Positions 1 through 11,825 of a stretch of 64,000 nt of DNA are shown one piece after another (position 1 is the stretch's first letter; each line of letters begins with the position of its first letter). The notes beneath the pieces are model-generated. The model searched no databases, was not told the DNA's origin, and saw nothing but the letters and a program-made list of their open reading frames with translations. Source of the stretch: Meconema thalassinum (lineage: Eukaryota; Arthropoda; Insecta; Orthoptera; Tettigoniidae); contig OX336388.2 of NCBI GenBank assembly GCA_946902985.2, positions 125,465,894-125,529,893 on the forward strand, in the 5' to 3' direction. Both the position numbers and the translations under genes were made by a program.

Positions 1-1050
1 TTAATTGGTCTAAATTGTTTTGACATTTTGAAAACTATTGGAATAAAGTACAGGGATAGGAGGGTGATCTACAATCTATACAGAAACCAGGTCATTTGAG
101 CTGCAAGACATGAGAGAAGCTGGTATTCAGAAAGGTGTAAGGCAAGGCTGCAACTTACCACCCATACTTCTCAATCTCTACAATGAGCAAGCAATGAAGG
201 AAATTGGAGAAAAATGTAAAGTGGGAGTTAAGATTCAAGGAGAAATAATTTAAACTCAGATTTGCTGATGACAACGTCATTTTGGCCGACACGCCTGAGG
301 ATTTGAATGAGTTTCTGAATGGTATGGACTCGGTCTTGAGGAAAGAATTCATGATGAAAATTAATAAATATAAAACAAAAATATTGGATGGTAGCTGAAA
401 TAAATCAGAAACTTCCATGAGCATCAAATTGGCAGGTGAAAAACTAAAGGAAGTAGGAGACTTCTGTTACTTAGGAAGCAAAATAATCAGTGATGGACAA
501 AGCAAAGAGGATATAAAAAGTAGGTTAGCTCGGGCAAGGAAAGCATTTCTGCAGAAAAGTAATCTGTTGACATCTAATATAGATTGAAGTATTAGGAAGT
601 CATTTCTGAAAGCCTTTGTCTGAAGCCTGGCACTCGATGGAAGTGAAACTTGGACTATTGGTGCAGCAGAAAAGAGGAGAACTGAAACGTTTGAAATGTG
701 GTGTTACAGGAGATTGATGAAGATCAGATGGGTAGATAGGATTACAAACTAAGAGGTATTAAGACTAGTGGGAGAGGAGAGATGTTTCTGGCAACTGCTA
801 ATGAAGAGACGAGATAGGTTGGTAGGACACACTAAGACACCCAGGAATAGCAAACTTAGTTATGGAAGGAAGGGTTGATGACAAGAACTGTAGGGATGGA
901 CCAAGGTTAGATTATGTTAAACAGATTGCCTGGGATGTAGGGTGTGGTAGCTATGTAGAGATGAAATGATTAGCTCAGGACAGGGAGGGATGGAGAGCTG
1001 CATCAAACCAGTCAAAACACTGAAGACTCAAACAACAACAACAACCAAAT
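1..1050 (+). mobile_element. LINE reverse transcriptase fragment, 5' end outside the window
   Basis: Decayed reverse transcriptase of a non-LTR retrotransposon, RTE-like by its overall wording (clade is inference). The RT signature GVRQGC is encoded at 134-151 and the catalytic box reads FADD at 261-272. The C-terminal part, up to about 850, carries the usual LINE tail wording (YLGS, then a W-x-R-x-T stretch). Reading needs at least one frame change near 100 and passes several stops, for example just before the FADD block, so it is dead. The 3' end is a short CAA-repeat tail at about 1026-1048, as expected for target-primed insertion. The upstream part lies outside the window. Confidence 0.8.
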
Positions 1051-2435
1051 ATATTTAAGTGTCAATACGGAACCATGATGAACTTTAAAAGTTCCACAAT
1101 TCTTAGTACATGGAAGGACTATATTCAGTATCCATTAGATTGTGAGGAGGTAAGCGGAGAAGTAACAGGAAATACAAATGAACCAAGATTTTGTAGTAGA
1201 ACCAACATCAACATATGCGACCACGTGCGGTTTAAAATTTTGAACCGCATACCAATATTAAACATAATTCAAACAGCAACGTGAAACATTTAGTGTCATC
1301 CGTGACATCATGGATGCTGCCATTTTGTTGACGAATTGTGAAATGTAATTATAAAAGAAAATTGGTAATGCCTATGATGCTGACAACTTCAAACATTGGT
1401 ATAAACAGTTAATTATTGGAGTTTTGAAGGGTAGAACTACGAAGTCATTTGGTATAAACAAATAAAACAAGATTTCTGTAATTTGTTCAGACAAGTTGTG
1501 CTCTACCTCATCTGCAATATCAGTACTGTAATACCCTGTTGAGCTCCATCTCAACAAATCTGAGCCAAGAAATACCAATCCACGAGTCTTAATTAAGCTC
1601 ACAAGATCTTGGTTAATACATTTGCGAGTAGTACAAGTCGTCAAATAAAAAGTGACTGCACCAAAGGTTTAATTTTGGCACAATATAAAACACAATGGAA
1701 ATTAGCAGGGTTAGATAAACCTGTGCATCACGCCCTACAGTATCTAGGTCAAGAAAATATTCAGCTGTACTTTTTTTTTGCAAACAAACCGCATCTTCAA
1801 GATTGTGATGCATACATGTTAAATTCTTTGTGTTAAGAAGGCTTTACATATAAATGCAAACAGTTCAAGCAGTAATTTTCACACAGACCATGGTCTAACC
1901 TAGCAGCGACCAATGTTATTGTCTTAAACCTGGCTTCAGGGCCAAGTGGTGAGCAACCTTTCAATTAAATTTTACTAAGGTAATTTTTAAACATTCATAA
2001 CTTGTCACCAAACCATGAACACCCCTGTACTTTAACACACGTGACTGCATGTGACCACACACCATAGTGATCCTCGTTTCAACATATAAAAAACTAAAAC
2101 AGCAGAGTTACATAGCAGCAATTAAAGGCCCTACATCAAAAGTATATCGACATCCATACATGTCAGCGACCATCACTAACTACACTATCAAAATTCGCCA
2201 ACAGGTAGGTATCGCGGATATACTTGATCCAAACCTTTTGCATTCGTTCAACAGTAATATATTAACGCTGCAACAATAGACAAAAAAAAAAAACACCGTT
2301 TCATAATCACTAACACACGAGTTGGCAACATTGATTAGGAAGCAGGCAATGTACCGGAATCTGATTGAGTCACAACCTAAGGTGGTGGTCAATACCGGAC
2401 TCCATTTGGCCAAGAAAGTGAAGCATGTTTAGAAT
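1051..2435. other. No gene seen; one dispersed repeat module
   Basis: AT-rich sequence without a convincing coding region. A module of about 42 bp at 1293-1334 recurs with few changes at 9467-9508; both contain CATGGATGCTGCCATTTT. This suggests a dispersed miniature element. Short open frames here look like chance. Confidence 0.5.
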
Positions 2436-3011
2436 CATGGTGTCCACAGAATTTTCAATGTCAATTTTCCTGACTTTTCCTGACCATTTTTCAACAAAAT
2501 CCCTGACTCGCGAAGTCATCTTAACATCGGAAAAAAGGTTTATTGAGCAAATATATATATCTTTTTTATTTGCAGCCTCCACCATCTCCATAGCTGCCCA
2601 ACGTTTGCCTCTTTATTCATTTAAAATACAAAATAAAGTAAATTATAATGCAATAATACATAAATCCAAGTACTTAATAACCTAAACTATAGCGATGGGG
2701 TCGCCACATCCCTACGCCAACGCCAAAAAAGCATACAAAATATAGGTAAAAGAGGCTTTTACTATGATGTACTGTAAAAATGGAAAATTAGTATTATGTC
2801 CAGTGAGTTATTGCTTTTTATCTTCAGAGATTAGTTGAACTATTAACAAAATATGGCTGTAAAACACAAAATACTGTATGGTTAATATAAAATTCCTGAC
2901 TTTCTAAAACTTTTCACCATTTTTTCCTGACTCACCATTTTTTCACACTTTTTCCTGACTTTTCCTGACCAAAAACAAAATTCCTGACTTTTCCTGCCTG
3001 TGGACACCATG
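2436..3011. mobile_element. hAT-like non-autonomous element (MITE) with 14-bp TIRs
   Basis: The ends are perfect inverted repeats: CATGGTGTCCACAG at 2436-2449 and its complement at 2998-3011. Inside each end are clusters of TTCCTGACTTTTCCTGAC-type motifs (about 2466-2510 and 2890-2996), in the same orientation at both ends. The interior has no transposase. The G-TGTCCA-type terminus and subterminal clusters resemble non-autonomous hAT elements (inference). I could not find a clean 8-bp TSD; the flanks are only partly similar. Confidence 0.65.
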
Positions 3012-3342
3012 TTAGTGCATTTGTTGAACTCAATGTCTTCCAACATAACTGTCGTCCAGTGAGACGACATAGGCCCATATGGTTGCCAATCTCCACATAG
3101 TTAAATAAAAAGGTACAACATAACCCAAGTTTTAACTTGCTGCTTTACTATTAAAATTAAAACTACAAAAGGAAAAATGGCAGAGAGAGGGTGTTACTAC
3201 ACTTTGCTTCAGTACTGCCAACATCATTGTGATTGGCGCTCAGTTCGAAACACTGTCTCTTATGTCCGTTGTGACACAATCGGTAACAATTGGACAACAG
3301 TGATTTGGATATAAATGACAAGGTAAGAGGATAGTAGCATGC

Positions 3343-5545
3343 CAGGGTTCTTACAAGTCCAAGATTTGCATTTTCCCTGACCACCAATACATTATTCTGA
3401 TCACCATATGAACATATTTTAAAAATAAAACCCGTTTAATTGATCAAACTATAGTTACCGATTTACATCTTCGAATCGCACGACATATGGGGATTAAATT
3501 TGTTATTTATCTTTAAATATACGTCCATGCTAACTTTTTTCCAGCTACTGTATTACACGAGATATGTAAGCTATCATACAGAAAGCGTTTCTTTTCAGAT
3601 TGTTAAGAAAAGGCTTAAAGAAAGAATTTTAACAAAAAGCTAATTTTAAGAATTAGCCCAGTTTTAGATGCCGCGAGCACTTCAGAAGGCATGGAAAAAA
3701 CTGGCTTCATCTGACTTTTTTAATAAATTAATCTAAAAAATAACACGACAAATAACAAGGAACAAAATGTTTAACTTCTTTGTCAGTACACTCAGTTCAC
3801 AATGAAACTTCTTACATTCAAAAAGTTATTGCAATTGTTATAACTAATGACTTAAAAACTATGGCCTAATAGTCAAATAATACGATAGGTAAGTAACGTA
3901 CATGGCACGGATTCCTTCAAAATTATTGAAAAGGTAAGAAGGAAATTATAAATAGGGAATCCAAAACATGGCACAAAGAAACCATTTAATTGGACTCAAA
4001 AAGGAAGCTTGTAGTTTAACGTGACCGTTAATCTCTCGATCATAAGCCACGGGACCTCCGTTTTACATGGAATCCGAACCACAGGACATGGCATTTCACA
4101 TCGAAAATCTCACATGCAGTGACCGTGAATCGAACCCGGTACGCCTTGGTGACAGGCATACAGCTTGACCGCTGCGCCACCAAAACCCCATTTAATTGGA
4201 CTCAAAAACTATGGGACTTGTTTACATCTATGGACTGCAAAAGCCCTTTTCACTGTCTAGAAAGCAAACAAGTATTACACAGACCCACAGGCAACACAGA
4301 AAGACATTTAACACCTTGTAATCTTTTACGCCTTACGATTCACCATAACACATCAATGGATTACAAAATCCATACGTGATCTAGGTGACACCAAGTGTGG
4401 TATGGCACGGATTCGTTGATACCTTATCCTATACTGATCAAAATTGAAGAACAAAAAGAATGGTTTGAAACTTAAAAGCTTTAAAGGACACCTGACACAC
4501 TAGAAAGACCATACATCGTGACATGTTTTGTGCCCGTAAGATCTTATTGCTATAATTACTAACACTTAAAATACATAAACAATACTCAGAAAAAATATAG
4601 ACATCGAAAACACAAAATTTAGTGACATACTGGTAAAGAAATCTATGGACTAAAACAGGAAATCCACGCATTTGGTTAGGAGTATACACCTTTTTGCTAC
4701 ATTCTTAGCGAAAGTAAGATCACATTTTGAAAAGCTAACACTAGCGTTAAAACTTTCGTTGCATACATCTATTTGAATAACTCTCTACAAGTACCCGCTG
4801 TTAAGCACTTTTCAACGTTCTTCAATATCATTTAATTCGGCTTCTTTTTCTAACCAATTTGACTCTTTTGGTTTTCAACTCTTTTATCTCGTCTACAACT
4901 ATTGCTCTCTTCTGTTTTTCTTTGGCCTCGTTTTCTTTTCAGCGGCCCTCTCCTTAGGCGCATTTTCATGTCCTGAACGAGCATTTCTTTGGTGACAGTC
5001 ACTTTATCTAACTCTCCCTCGGATTGAACACCATCGTACATTTGTAGGCCTATGAGTGAACGTTCGAGCTGATTTTAGACTATCATCTCTGTTATTAGTA
5101 GATCAAGCATAGGTGCTATGCCGAAGGTACATGAAGCGAATCTTCGGCGAACCGAACACGGACGAGATGAAAGGGGACGCGAGGGGGTGGTGCATGTGGA
5201 GTCGAATCGTTGGCCCCGAACAAGCGTGATTCCCGACGAAAGGAGACCGACTTGGGCAAGGGAAAGTGGAGGAAAGAGTGTAGTGGGGACAAATGATGAA
5301 ACAAAGTATCGAGAGCAGCGGGGCTACCGCAATGTGTTCCTTTCTTGCTCTCCTCTATTTTACAATTTTAGAATTTTGCAGCCGTAACCCGACAAAGCGA
5401 AGGACATCGCACTACAGGCAAATGGACAGATTCACGCTTTTATTTTTTTTTATAAAAAAAAGTTTCCTGACCTTGCAGAAAATTTTCCCAACATTTCCCC
5501 GACTTCCATGACCGGAATTTTTTTCCCTGACCTGTAACAGTCCTG
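3343..5545. mobile_element. Decayed hAT-like element with imperfect TIRs, interrupted by a SINE
   Basis: The left end (CAGGGTTCTTACAAGTC, from 3343) and the complement of the right end (CAGGACTGTTACAGGTCAGGG-like, ending 5545) are imperfect inverted repeats, and both continue into CCCTGACC motifs. The right subterminal region (5463-5540) repeats the TTTCCTGAC theme of the element at 2436-3011, so the two are probably related. On the minus strand around 4838-5041 a lysine/glutamate-rich reading, scattered over frames, may be the relic of a coding C-terminus; this is weak. No matching TSD was found. The SINE at 4003-4187 inserted later. Confidence 0.5.
4003..4187 (-). mobile_element. tRNA-derived SINE with perfect 21-bp TSD
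   Basis: Read on the minus strand, the head carries a pol III A-box-like GGTGGCGCAGCGG and a B box GGGTTCGATTC about 35 bases further on. It is flanked by identical 21-bp direct repeats at 3982-4002 and 4188-4208, which fixes both ends (185 bp). The 3' part (4011-4070 on the plus strand) shares a module with 13395-13445. Confidence 0.85.
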
Positions 5546-5854
5546 CACGCCTAACCAGACCTAATGCTTTACACGCCCTGCACATTCAAACCTTCATAGA
5601 CCCGCGACTTAAGTATTCAACAGACCTAACCTGGGTAGACCAGTGGCGTTAGTAAACAAACCTAACCAACAAAATAGGGGAGTGCATCGAGTTCAAGAAT
5701 ATACCACAACACTTTCATATCAAGGGGCTTAGTTTAGTGTTGGTGACGAAGTCACGGATGACTTGGAGAAGTTAAGATTCGTGTTTGTGTGTAAAAATCC
5801 TTTAACACATCATTCAACCGTTGGCCTCTACTAAGTCGAGCGACTGTGTAATAA
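5546..5854. other. No gene seen; dispersed-repeat fragments
   Basis: Contains CAGACCTAACCTGGG-type wording (around 5618-5632) that recurs at 10951 and 11078, and a stretch (about 5768-5850) that loosely matches 9311-9450. Nothing coding is visible. Confidence 0.4.
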
Positions 5855-6076
5855 TAATAATGAATAGCCTAATGTTATGGGTTTTACATTCCTTTTAACT
5901 TCTGCGGCTCTTAGAGAGACCAGGGTGCCGGAATTTTGCCCCCAAAGGGGATCGTTAACATGCCTGCAAATCTACTGACACTGCTCTCTCACATTTAACC
6001 ACCCTCAAATGCCAACTGACCGAGACAGGATTTGATCCCACTATCTAGGCCTCAGCAGGCTGGACGAAACCATTGG
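5855..6076 (-). mobile_element. tRNA-derived SINE body; head displaced by a hAT insertion
   Basis: On the minus strand: a B-box-like GGGATCAAATCC near 6035, then a SINE body with TTCCGGCACC wording, ending in ATT repeats at 5850-5862. The expected A box (TGGCCAATGG-like) is not contiguous. Its first half lies beyond the hAT at 9311-9325 and its second half at 6068-6076. The hAT therefore inserted into the internal promoter of this SINE. Confidence 0.75.
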
Positions 6077-9000
6077 CATACCTGCCAACTTTTGAAAAGG
6101 GCTATCAGTAAAACTCACGCGCGACAAAAAATTTAACGATTTTCGACATACCCCGGCTTGACGAAAATAATAATACTTCTGGGCAACAAAATACAATAAT
6201 TCATGCTTTAAACAGGATATTTCAATGAAATCATATCTACTTACATGATTTGTAGATGAACATAACAATCAAGAAGAAATCGATGTTAATCAGCAGCAGG
6301 CGTGGTGAATATTGGTTTGGAGCATACATAACAGGACTTCCTTGATAAATTAAGCCGATATACGATATTTGAAAAAGGTTTTACACAATAAAACTTGTTT
6401 AACGTAACACAGGCAAGAAATAATATAATACACACTGCAAATCACATGCTAGTTCGACTTTAAAGTCATGGTTGTGGCCTTTTTAGCTTCCAGCAAAAAG
6501 TCTTGAGAAAATGCTTTGTCATAACAGGGACCAGAACTCCTGGTCTTCAAAATAGAAATAGACTCCAGAGATTCATTGGACATGGATGACCTGAACTGTG
6601 TTCTATTTTTCTTCACAAGGCTGAAAACACGTTCACATTCTGCATTGCTATGGGGTATGGTGAGAATAGAGAGCATTACTCTAGAAATTCGGTTATACTT
6701 AAGAAGTCCATCGGCTCCACGAATTCTTGATATTTGTGCCCAACTGGAATCACTTGCAGCATCTTGATGTGCAGCCAAAGTGTCATCTACCTGAAGAGCT
6801 GTAAACTGCCTCTGAAGCTCATTCACCACCTCATCGGTAGTTTCATTCTCTTCCTTGCATAACATGATAGGAAACTTTTCCAAGAAAAAACGAACGGAAG
6901 AAAACTGTGCATCTTCAATTTTGTCTAACCTAGCAACTTGAGCATTCTTTAGCACGTCATCCTTGAGTGGAAACTTGTTGATGATGTAGTCACAGGCAGT
7001 ACAAAAGTAGTTTCTCACTGATGAAAAGAAAAGGGATTTATCTGTATCCTGGAGATCATTCACTATGTTCGAAGTTTGAATGCCAATAACTAACTCATCA
7101 TCACTTCTTTGATTTTGAATCAAGTTGTACTCAACTTCAAGCAATGAGGAGCTTTTGACAATTTTGGGCTTAACAAACTTGGTGAACAGCTGCTTTAGCA
7201 AATCCATTAGAAGTTCTAATAACAAGTGAACTTGTGGGGAAGAAGTCTGAAGGGCAACATTCAATTTGTCAAATACAGGAATAGTCACATGAAGAAAAGT
7301 GCAAAAGGCCTTGTTCAAGTTTGAGGACAGGAACATAAACAATTTTTCCTCACGAGTTGTAGCAGAAGTCTTATTTTTTAGGATGGGTTTGTCACATTTG
7401 GAAGAATATGCTATTCTTTTAGGGGCATGTGTAGTAGCAGAATCAAGAATTCTCTTCTTCTGATACTCTTTGGATCCACTTTGTTCAACTTTAGGTATTC
7501 TGAAAGATGTCAAGCTTGTGGAAATGTTTTGGGTACATAATATTACTTCCTCCTTGAAGAAAGAAAGAAGAGGATCCCACTGGTCCAGTAGTCTATCCAA
7601 ACATCTGCCTAAAGATAACCACCTAGTACATACATGCTTCAGAATTTTCTTTGCTTCCTTATTGTGCAAGTTCTGAAATTTCTGAAGGCGTTCTTTTCTC
7701 TTTACACTCTTCTCTAAGAAATAAAATATATCTACAAGGATCTCATCCACTTTAACTGGTAATCTTCCAGCACCTTTTTCAGCTGCTAGATTAATCAGGT
7801 GGCAAATGCACCCTATGATGGCAATACCTGGTTGAACTTCCTTCAGAACTGCTGAAACCCCATTTTTGTGTCCTATCATAACAGGAGCATTGTCGGAGCA
7901 GAAAGCCACACAGTTTTCAATTGGTATATTATGAGAACTCAGCTGTGATAACATCAGGTTACCTATGTTTCGCCCTGTTGAGTCCCCGTCCAACGCTGGT
8001 ATGGATAGCACAGTGCTCACTACTTTTTCCTGCCGAACATCATAGAATGTAACAACAATAGGATACAACTTGGCATTCGTATCATTGCTTCCATCCGTTG
8101 CCAAAGAAAATGGTCCGTTCTGAAGGCACTTAACAACTTCAGATGATGCATTTTTTGCCATTTTATTTACAATGCACGTCGTTTTCGTGCGACCACAACT
8201 ATATTTCTTTGCAACTTCTGATGTGGGAAACATCTTCTTAAATAAAGCGCCAGCATGATCAGCCGCACTTAAGGGCACATTGTGTTCCACCAAAAAGGAA
8301 GTAAACAGACACTCGGCCCTAATTACGTCACTGTCAACGTTACCAGCCTTGGCAAAAAAGGTGTTGATTTTCTTGCTATCTTCCTTCGATTTAACATAAC
8401 TTATGTGTTTACCGCACTTCACATGATTACTTAAATCGTTTTTTCCACCATGAGCAATATTAATATCACACGCACATACCGTGCAAAAGGCAAATTTTTC
8501 TCCCTTTCTTGATTTTAGTATGCACGGAAAATCAACCGAGTATGATTCTTTAAATGTCTGGAAGTACTGTTTCTTGTTGTATTTGTTCATTCTCGATATC
8601 TACTAAAACATCGAAAGGAACCTGGATCACTAAACGTCACATAAAATTATAACATAAATCGCATAAAACACAGCCCACACTTCATTAAAACAAGTCAAAG
8701 CACACAAGTCAAATGAACACGACGCCAACCTCGTAAAGAAAGAATATGCACATGGTAGAGAGAAAAAAACACACACGTGGAACGAATGTAATTAGTCCAA
8801 GGAATACAGGAAACTGCGAAGCACGAAGATATAGCACAAAAACTCGAACACTTCATTAATATATGCCATAACCTTAAAATACGAAAACATTCAAAGAACG
8901 CCAACTTCGCGAACAATAAACAACTCAACTCACGTGGTCAAAGAATATCGTTTAAATCGCAACGAGCGAACGTAGGGGAACAAAGAATTTGCGAAGCAGA

Positions 9001-9310
9001 GCGTGTTGACACCTAAGATTCACATGGAAGAACGGTTATCCCGGCTTCAAATTCAATTACAATGACGACACAAACACGACACGGTCAAAAGTACAAATCA
9101 ACTCAAAGAACGAGTTATCGACTATCGCGGACTTGCCTTCGACCCACGCAAACAATCGATTGTACGGAAGTGGGAGGGATTATCGAATGTTAATTATCGT
9201 TTCAAATTTTTGTCCGCGAAATCGTAAAATGACACCGTTCATCCGTAAAACCGTAAAATGCTGCAATTTCCGTAAATTTTACGGATAAACCGTAAAAGTT
9301 GGCAGGTATG
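6077..9310 (-). mobile_element. Complete hAT DNA transposon with 17-bp TIRs
   Basis: The termini are perfect inverted repeats: CATACCTGCCAACTTTT at 6077-6093 and its complement at 9294-9310. The flanks share CATTGG on both sides (6071-6076 and 9311-9316); taken as 8-bp TSDs they match at 7 of 8 positions. The right subterminal region (9220-9300) is rich in CCGTAAAA repeats, probable transposase-binding sites. A single uninterrupted transposase frame occupies 6449-8590 on the minus strand. Length (3.2 kb), ends and coding capacity fit an autonomous hAT, the only element here with a fully open transposase. Confidence 0.9.
6449..8590 (-). CDS. hAT transposase, BED zinc finger type, uninterrupted (713 aa)
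   Basis: Cut-and-paste transposase acting in the nucleus on the ends of its own element. An N-terminal BED-type finger shows C36, C39, H56 and H62. The catalytic core has an aspartate in LATDGSND (D166), a second in FCSDNAPV (D233), and the family C-x2-H pair (C261, H264) just after. The C-terminal hAT dimerisation segment carries SNAECERVF (about 648-656), then KNRTQFRSSMSNESL. About 713 residues is a normal full length. The ATG at 8590 gives a finger close to the N-terminus. No stop or frameshift is present, unlike every other transposase in the window. The closest wording I recognise is ZBED-like or SCAN/ZBED-derived hAT proteins. Expression cannot be judged from sequence. Confidence 0.92.
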   Translation of the reverse strand: MNKYNKKQYFQTFKESYSVDFPCILKSRKGEKFAFCTVCACDINIAHGGKNDLSNHVKCGKHISYVKSKEDSKKINTFFAKAGNVDSDVIRAECLFTSFLVEHNVPLSAADHAGALFKKMFPTSEVAKKYSCGRTKTTCIVNKMAKNASSEVVKCLQNGPFSLATDGSNDTNAKLYPIVVTFYDVRQEKVVSTVLSIPALDGDSTGRNIGNLMLSQLSSHNIPIENCVAFCSDNAPVMIGHKNGVSAVLKEVQPGIAIIGCICHLINLAAEKGAGRLPVKVDEILVDIFYFLEKSVKRKERLQKFQNLHNKEAKKILKHVCTRWLSLGRCLDRLLDQWDPLLSFFKEEVILCTQNISTSLTSFRIPKVEQSGSKEYQKKRILDSATTHAPKRIAYSSKCDKPILKNKTSATTREEKLFMFLSSNLNKAFCTFLHVTIPVFDKLNVALQTSSPQVHLLLELLMDLLKQLFTKFVKPKIVKSSSLLEVEYNLIQNQRSDDELVIGIQTSNIVNDLQDTDKSLFFSSVRNYFCTACDYIINKFPLKDDVLKNAQVARLDKIEDAQFSSVRFFLEKFPIMLCKEENETTDEVVNELQRQFTALQVDDTLAAHQDAASDSSWAQISRIRGADGLLKYNRISRVMLSILTIPHSNAECERVFSLVKKNRTQFRSSMSNESLESISILKTRSSGPCYDKAFSQDFLLEAKKATTMTLKSN

Positions 9311-9330
9311 CATTGGCCACTACTAAGTCA

Positions 9331-10652
9331 AGTGAGTGTCTGGACAAAATTTGCTGCTTGTTATACAAGCAAGAAGGTTTGGGGCGCAAATTACAGGTTA
9401 GGTTTGTGTTTGTATGCAAAGAGTTATTAACACAAAATTTTACAGGTATGCATCAGCTGAACTTTTAGGGTCGTCCACGACGTCATGGATGCTGCCATTT
9501 TTTTGTCTCCTGACTACCAGATTTTTGTCAGTTTACTACGGCAAAGGTATAATTTTGTAGATTTCCGCATTAGAATGTGACGTTCCCTGAAATCAGTTAA
9601 CCTCAATAACCTAGCAGAATAAGGGTGATGCTAACATAATTACTTTTCACTGAAACGAGGCTCCTTACAGCAGTCTAGTGTCCCAACCTTGGCATGATAT
9701 TTTCATTTTTGATCCGTATTGTATTGACTAATGACAATGTTCAAACAATGATACAAACCAGCAACCTTTGACTTTCGCTACCAATGTTAACACTGCAGAG
9801 CAATGAACACCAGATAAACTTAAGGAGACAATTGCACAATGTGCATTAAATACAAAAGTCAGACCTCGGGGCCTCTGTACAAAATTTCTTGAAGGACTCA
9901 TCTCGCATGTCAGAGCATGACATTTCGGGGATATCTCATTACATCCAACACAAACACAGTTTGCACCTGGATTGTGGATGCCATGCACAGAAAAATCTCA
10001 TTATTTGCCAAAGGGCATAGCCTCCTTACAACCACCACGGTTGATAATCTGTTCCGTAGCATAAAACTCTTCCCTAATAACGTTTCTTTGACTTTGAGGT
10101 GTCCAGGATTTCAGAGTGTGCCCGAGTTGCCGGCAGAAATATGTTTAGGCAAAGCTCTTCAACATTCAGTGTAGAAGACCTCCCCTTAAGAATGAGACAT
10201 AATAGTGGCTTTTACATTTACATCAGATATCATGGCATTTACATACCTTGTTTCATCCGATAGGGGTCATTACCAATTCAAATTAGTAACCCGGGTCACT
10301 ACTGCACCAGAAATGTGTGCTACATTACGTACATATGTGATTTTACTTATTAGGCTTAACAACGGCAGCCATACTCGACAGTACATGAGGTTTCAACTAT
10401 CAACAAGGTGCACAAGTTGTTGTCAACATGTGGGATACAAATTACACCACACTAATTAAAGATTTTTGGTGCGTGACAAAAAACAGGGGTGTATACATGG
10501 CTGCCACGGGCTGCGCTACCTAACAATTATTGGTCTATACACCAATGAATTTCCAGTGCACGAGACAAGAACATGACTTTTACAGTTTCACTTAGATAGT
10601 AAATGATAACATAATTTTCATACCTTTTCAGGGGTTCCAGGGGACAGTAGCG
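9331..10652. other. No gene seen
   Basis: AT-rich, with short chance open frames only. It holds the second copy of the 42-bp module (9467-9508, first at 1293-1334). No TIR, LTR or coding relic could be defined. Confidence 0.5.
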
Positions 10653-11361
10653 GTTCACTTTAGACCATCCTTTGTATAAATATTTTTAAAAACTGAAATT
10701 GCCTGATTTAATAGTCGGGAGGATATAAGGAGAGGATTGGGTATAAGATGTTCACTGCTCCGCTGTCATAGACCCACCATCCCGCCCAAATAGCGACACG
10801 ACATAGTTGAAATCGAAGTTCTCATCCCCATCTTTCTGAGTCAGTATTGCCAACCCCACGCGTTTGGTACTATTTCGCAAGTGATTTATGAAATCACTAA
10901 GTGAACTCAATTACAGTGTTTATGTATTTATAATGTTTTACATACAAAAACAGACCTAACCTGGGGCTTATGCCCCAGACCCCCTTCCTTGTGGTACTAG
11001 CATTAATTTTCGACCAGGCAGTACCTAACCTAGTAGCGGACATAAATTGTATGTTATTAATGTTTTACATACAAAAACAGACCTAACCTGGGGCTTACGC
11101 CCCAGACCCCGTTGCTTGTAGTACTAGCGGTAATTTTCCACAAGACAGTGCCTAACTTAGTAGTGAAGGAGTGTGGTGAATTTCTTTATTCAAGTTGGTA
11201 ACTTAGTCACATGATCGACTTTCGGGTGTGGCTATTGAGTATGAAGAGATTGTGAAACGACTCCCAACAACTCCCTGAAAGGTATGCATATCATAAATGA
11301 TATATTTTCAATAAGCTGAGGTGTTAAAAGTGATGAAAAGGGAGGATGGTCTAAAGTGAAC
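10653..11361. mobile_element. Putative non-autonomous element with perfect 18-bp TIRs and an internal 127-bp tandem duplication
   Basis: GTTCACTTTAGACCATCC at 10653-10670 is matched by its exact complement at 11344-11361. Inside, a block starting CAGACCTAACCTGGGGCTTA at 10951 repeats at 11078, an offset of 127 bp, with a few substitutions. No coding region is seen. No obvious TSD flanks it, so the ends may be wrong or the insertion old. The superfamily is unknown. Confidence 0.5.
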
Positions 11362-11569
11362 AATAAATTTTAAATTGCCATTCATTATGACCTAATATAC
11401 TGGGAATATATGCTAAATTACATAATTATGTGTGTTAATTGTTGAATTTGAACTACGGCGGCCATGTTACTCCAGTTAAGCGAGACATGACAAGAAATTG
11501 ACATCACAGCAGTGTGCCCAACATGTAAGATATAAAATACACCACTAGCAGAATCTGGGGGTGTTAGCC

Positions 11570-11765
11570 TGTGACCATTGTCAAAAAACATTGGATTGGA
11601 CAAAACAAATGTTAGAATGGTCAGGTATAGGGAGCTAGCAGGGCACGGCTTACAAAAAAAAAACTTGTTCTGTACGTGTGAGGCTGCAACCATTGTCAAA
11701 AACCATTGGATTCCACAAAACGAAGGTTAGAATGGTTACACAGGCACGGTTGACAAAAAGCCATA
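11570..11765. repeat. Two adjacent diverged copies of a ~75-bp block
   Basis: ACCATTGTCAAAAAACATTG wording with its following sequence at about 11574-11640 repeats at about 11690-11760. The second copy has several substitutions and a shorter 3' part. No coding potential. Confidence 0.5.
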
Positions 11766-11825
11766 GATCTTAACTAATACCGTATGCAAGGAGTTGGCAA
11801 TACTTTTCTAATGCCGAGAATGGCT

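Noticed and set aside
4120..4187. tRNA-like sequence as a true tRNA gene (also at 12200-12273, 31335-31395 and 32796-32865).
   Set aside because: A and B boxes are present but the cloverleaf is not completed. The sequences continue into SINE bodies and are flanked by TSDs.
5118..5387. 89-codon open frame in a GC-rich patch.
   Set aside because: Low-complexity charged sequence, open in both strands, inside a decayed hAT-like element; no recognisable protein.
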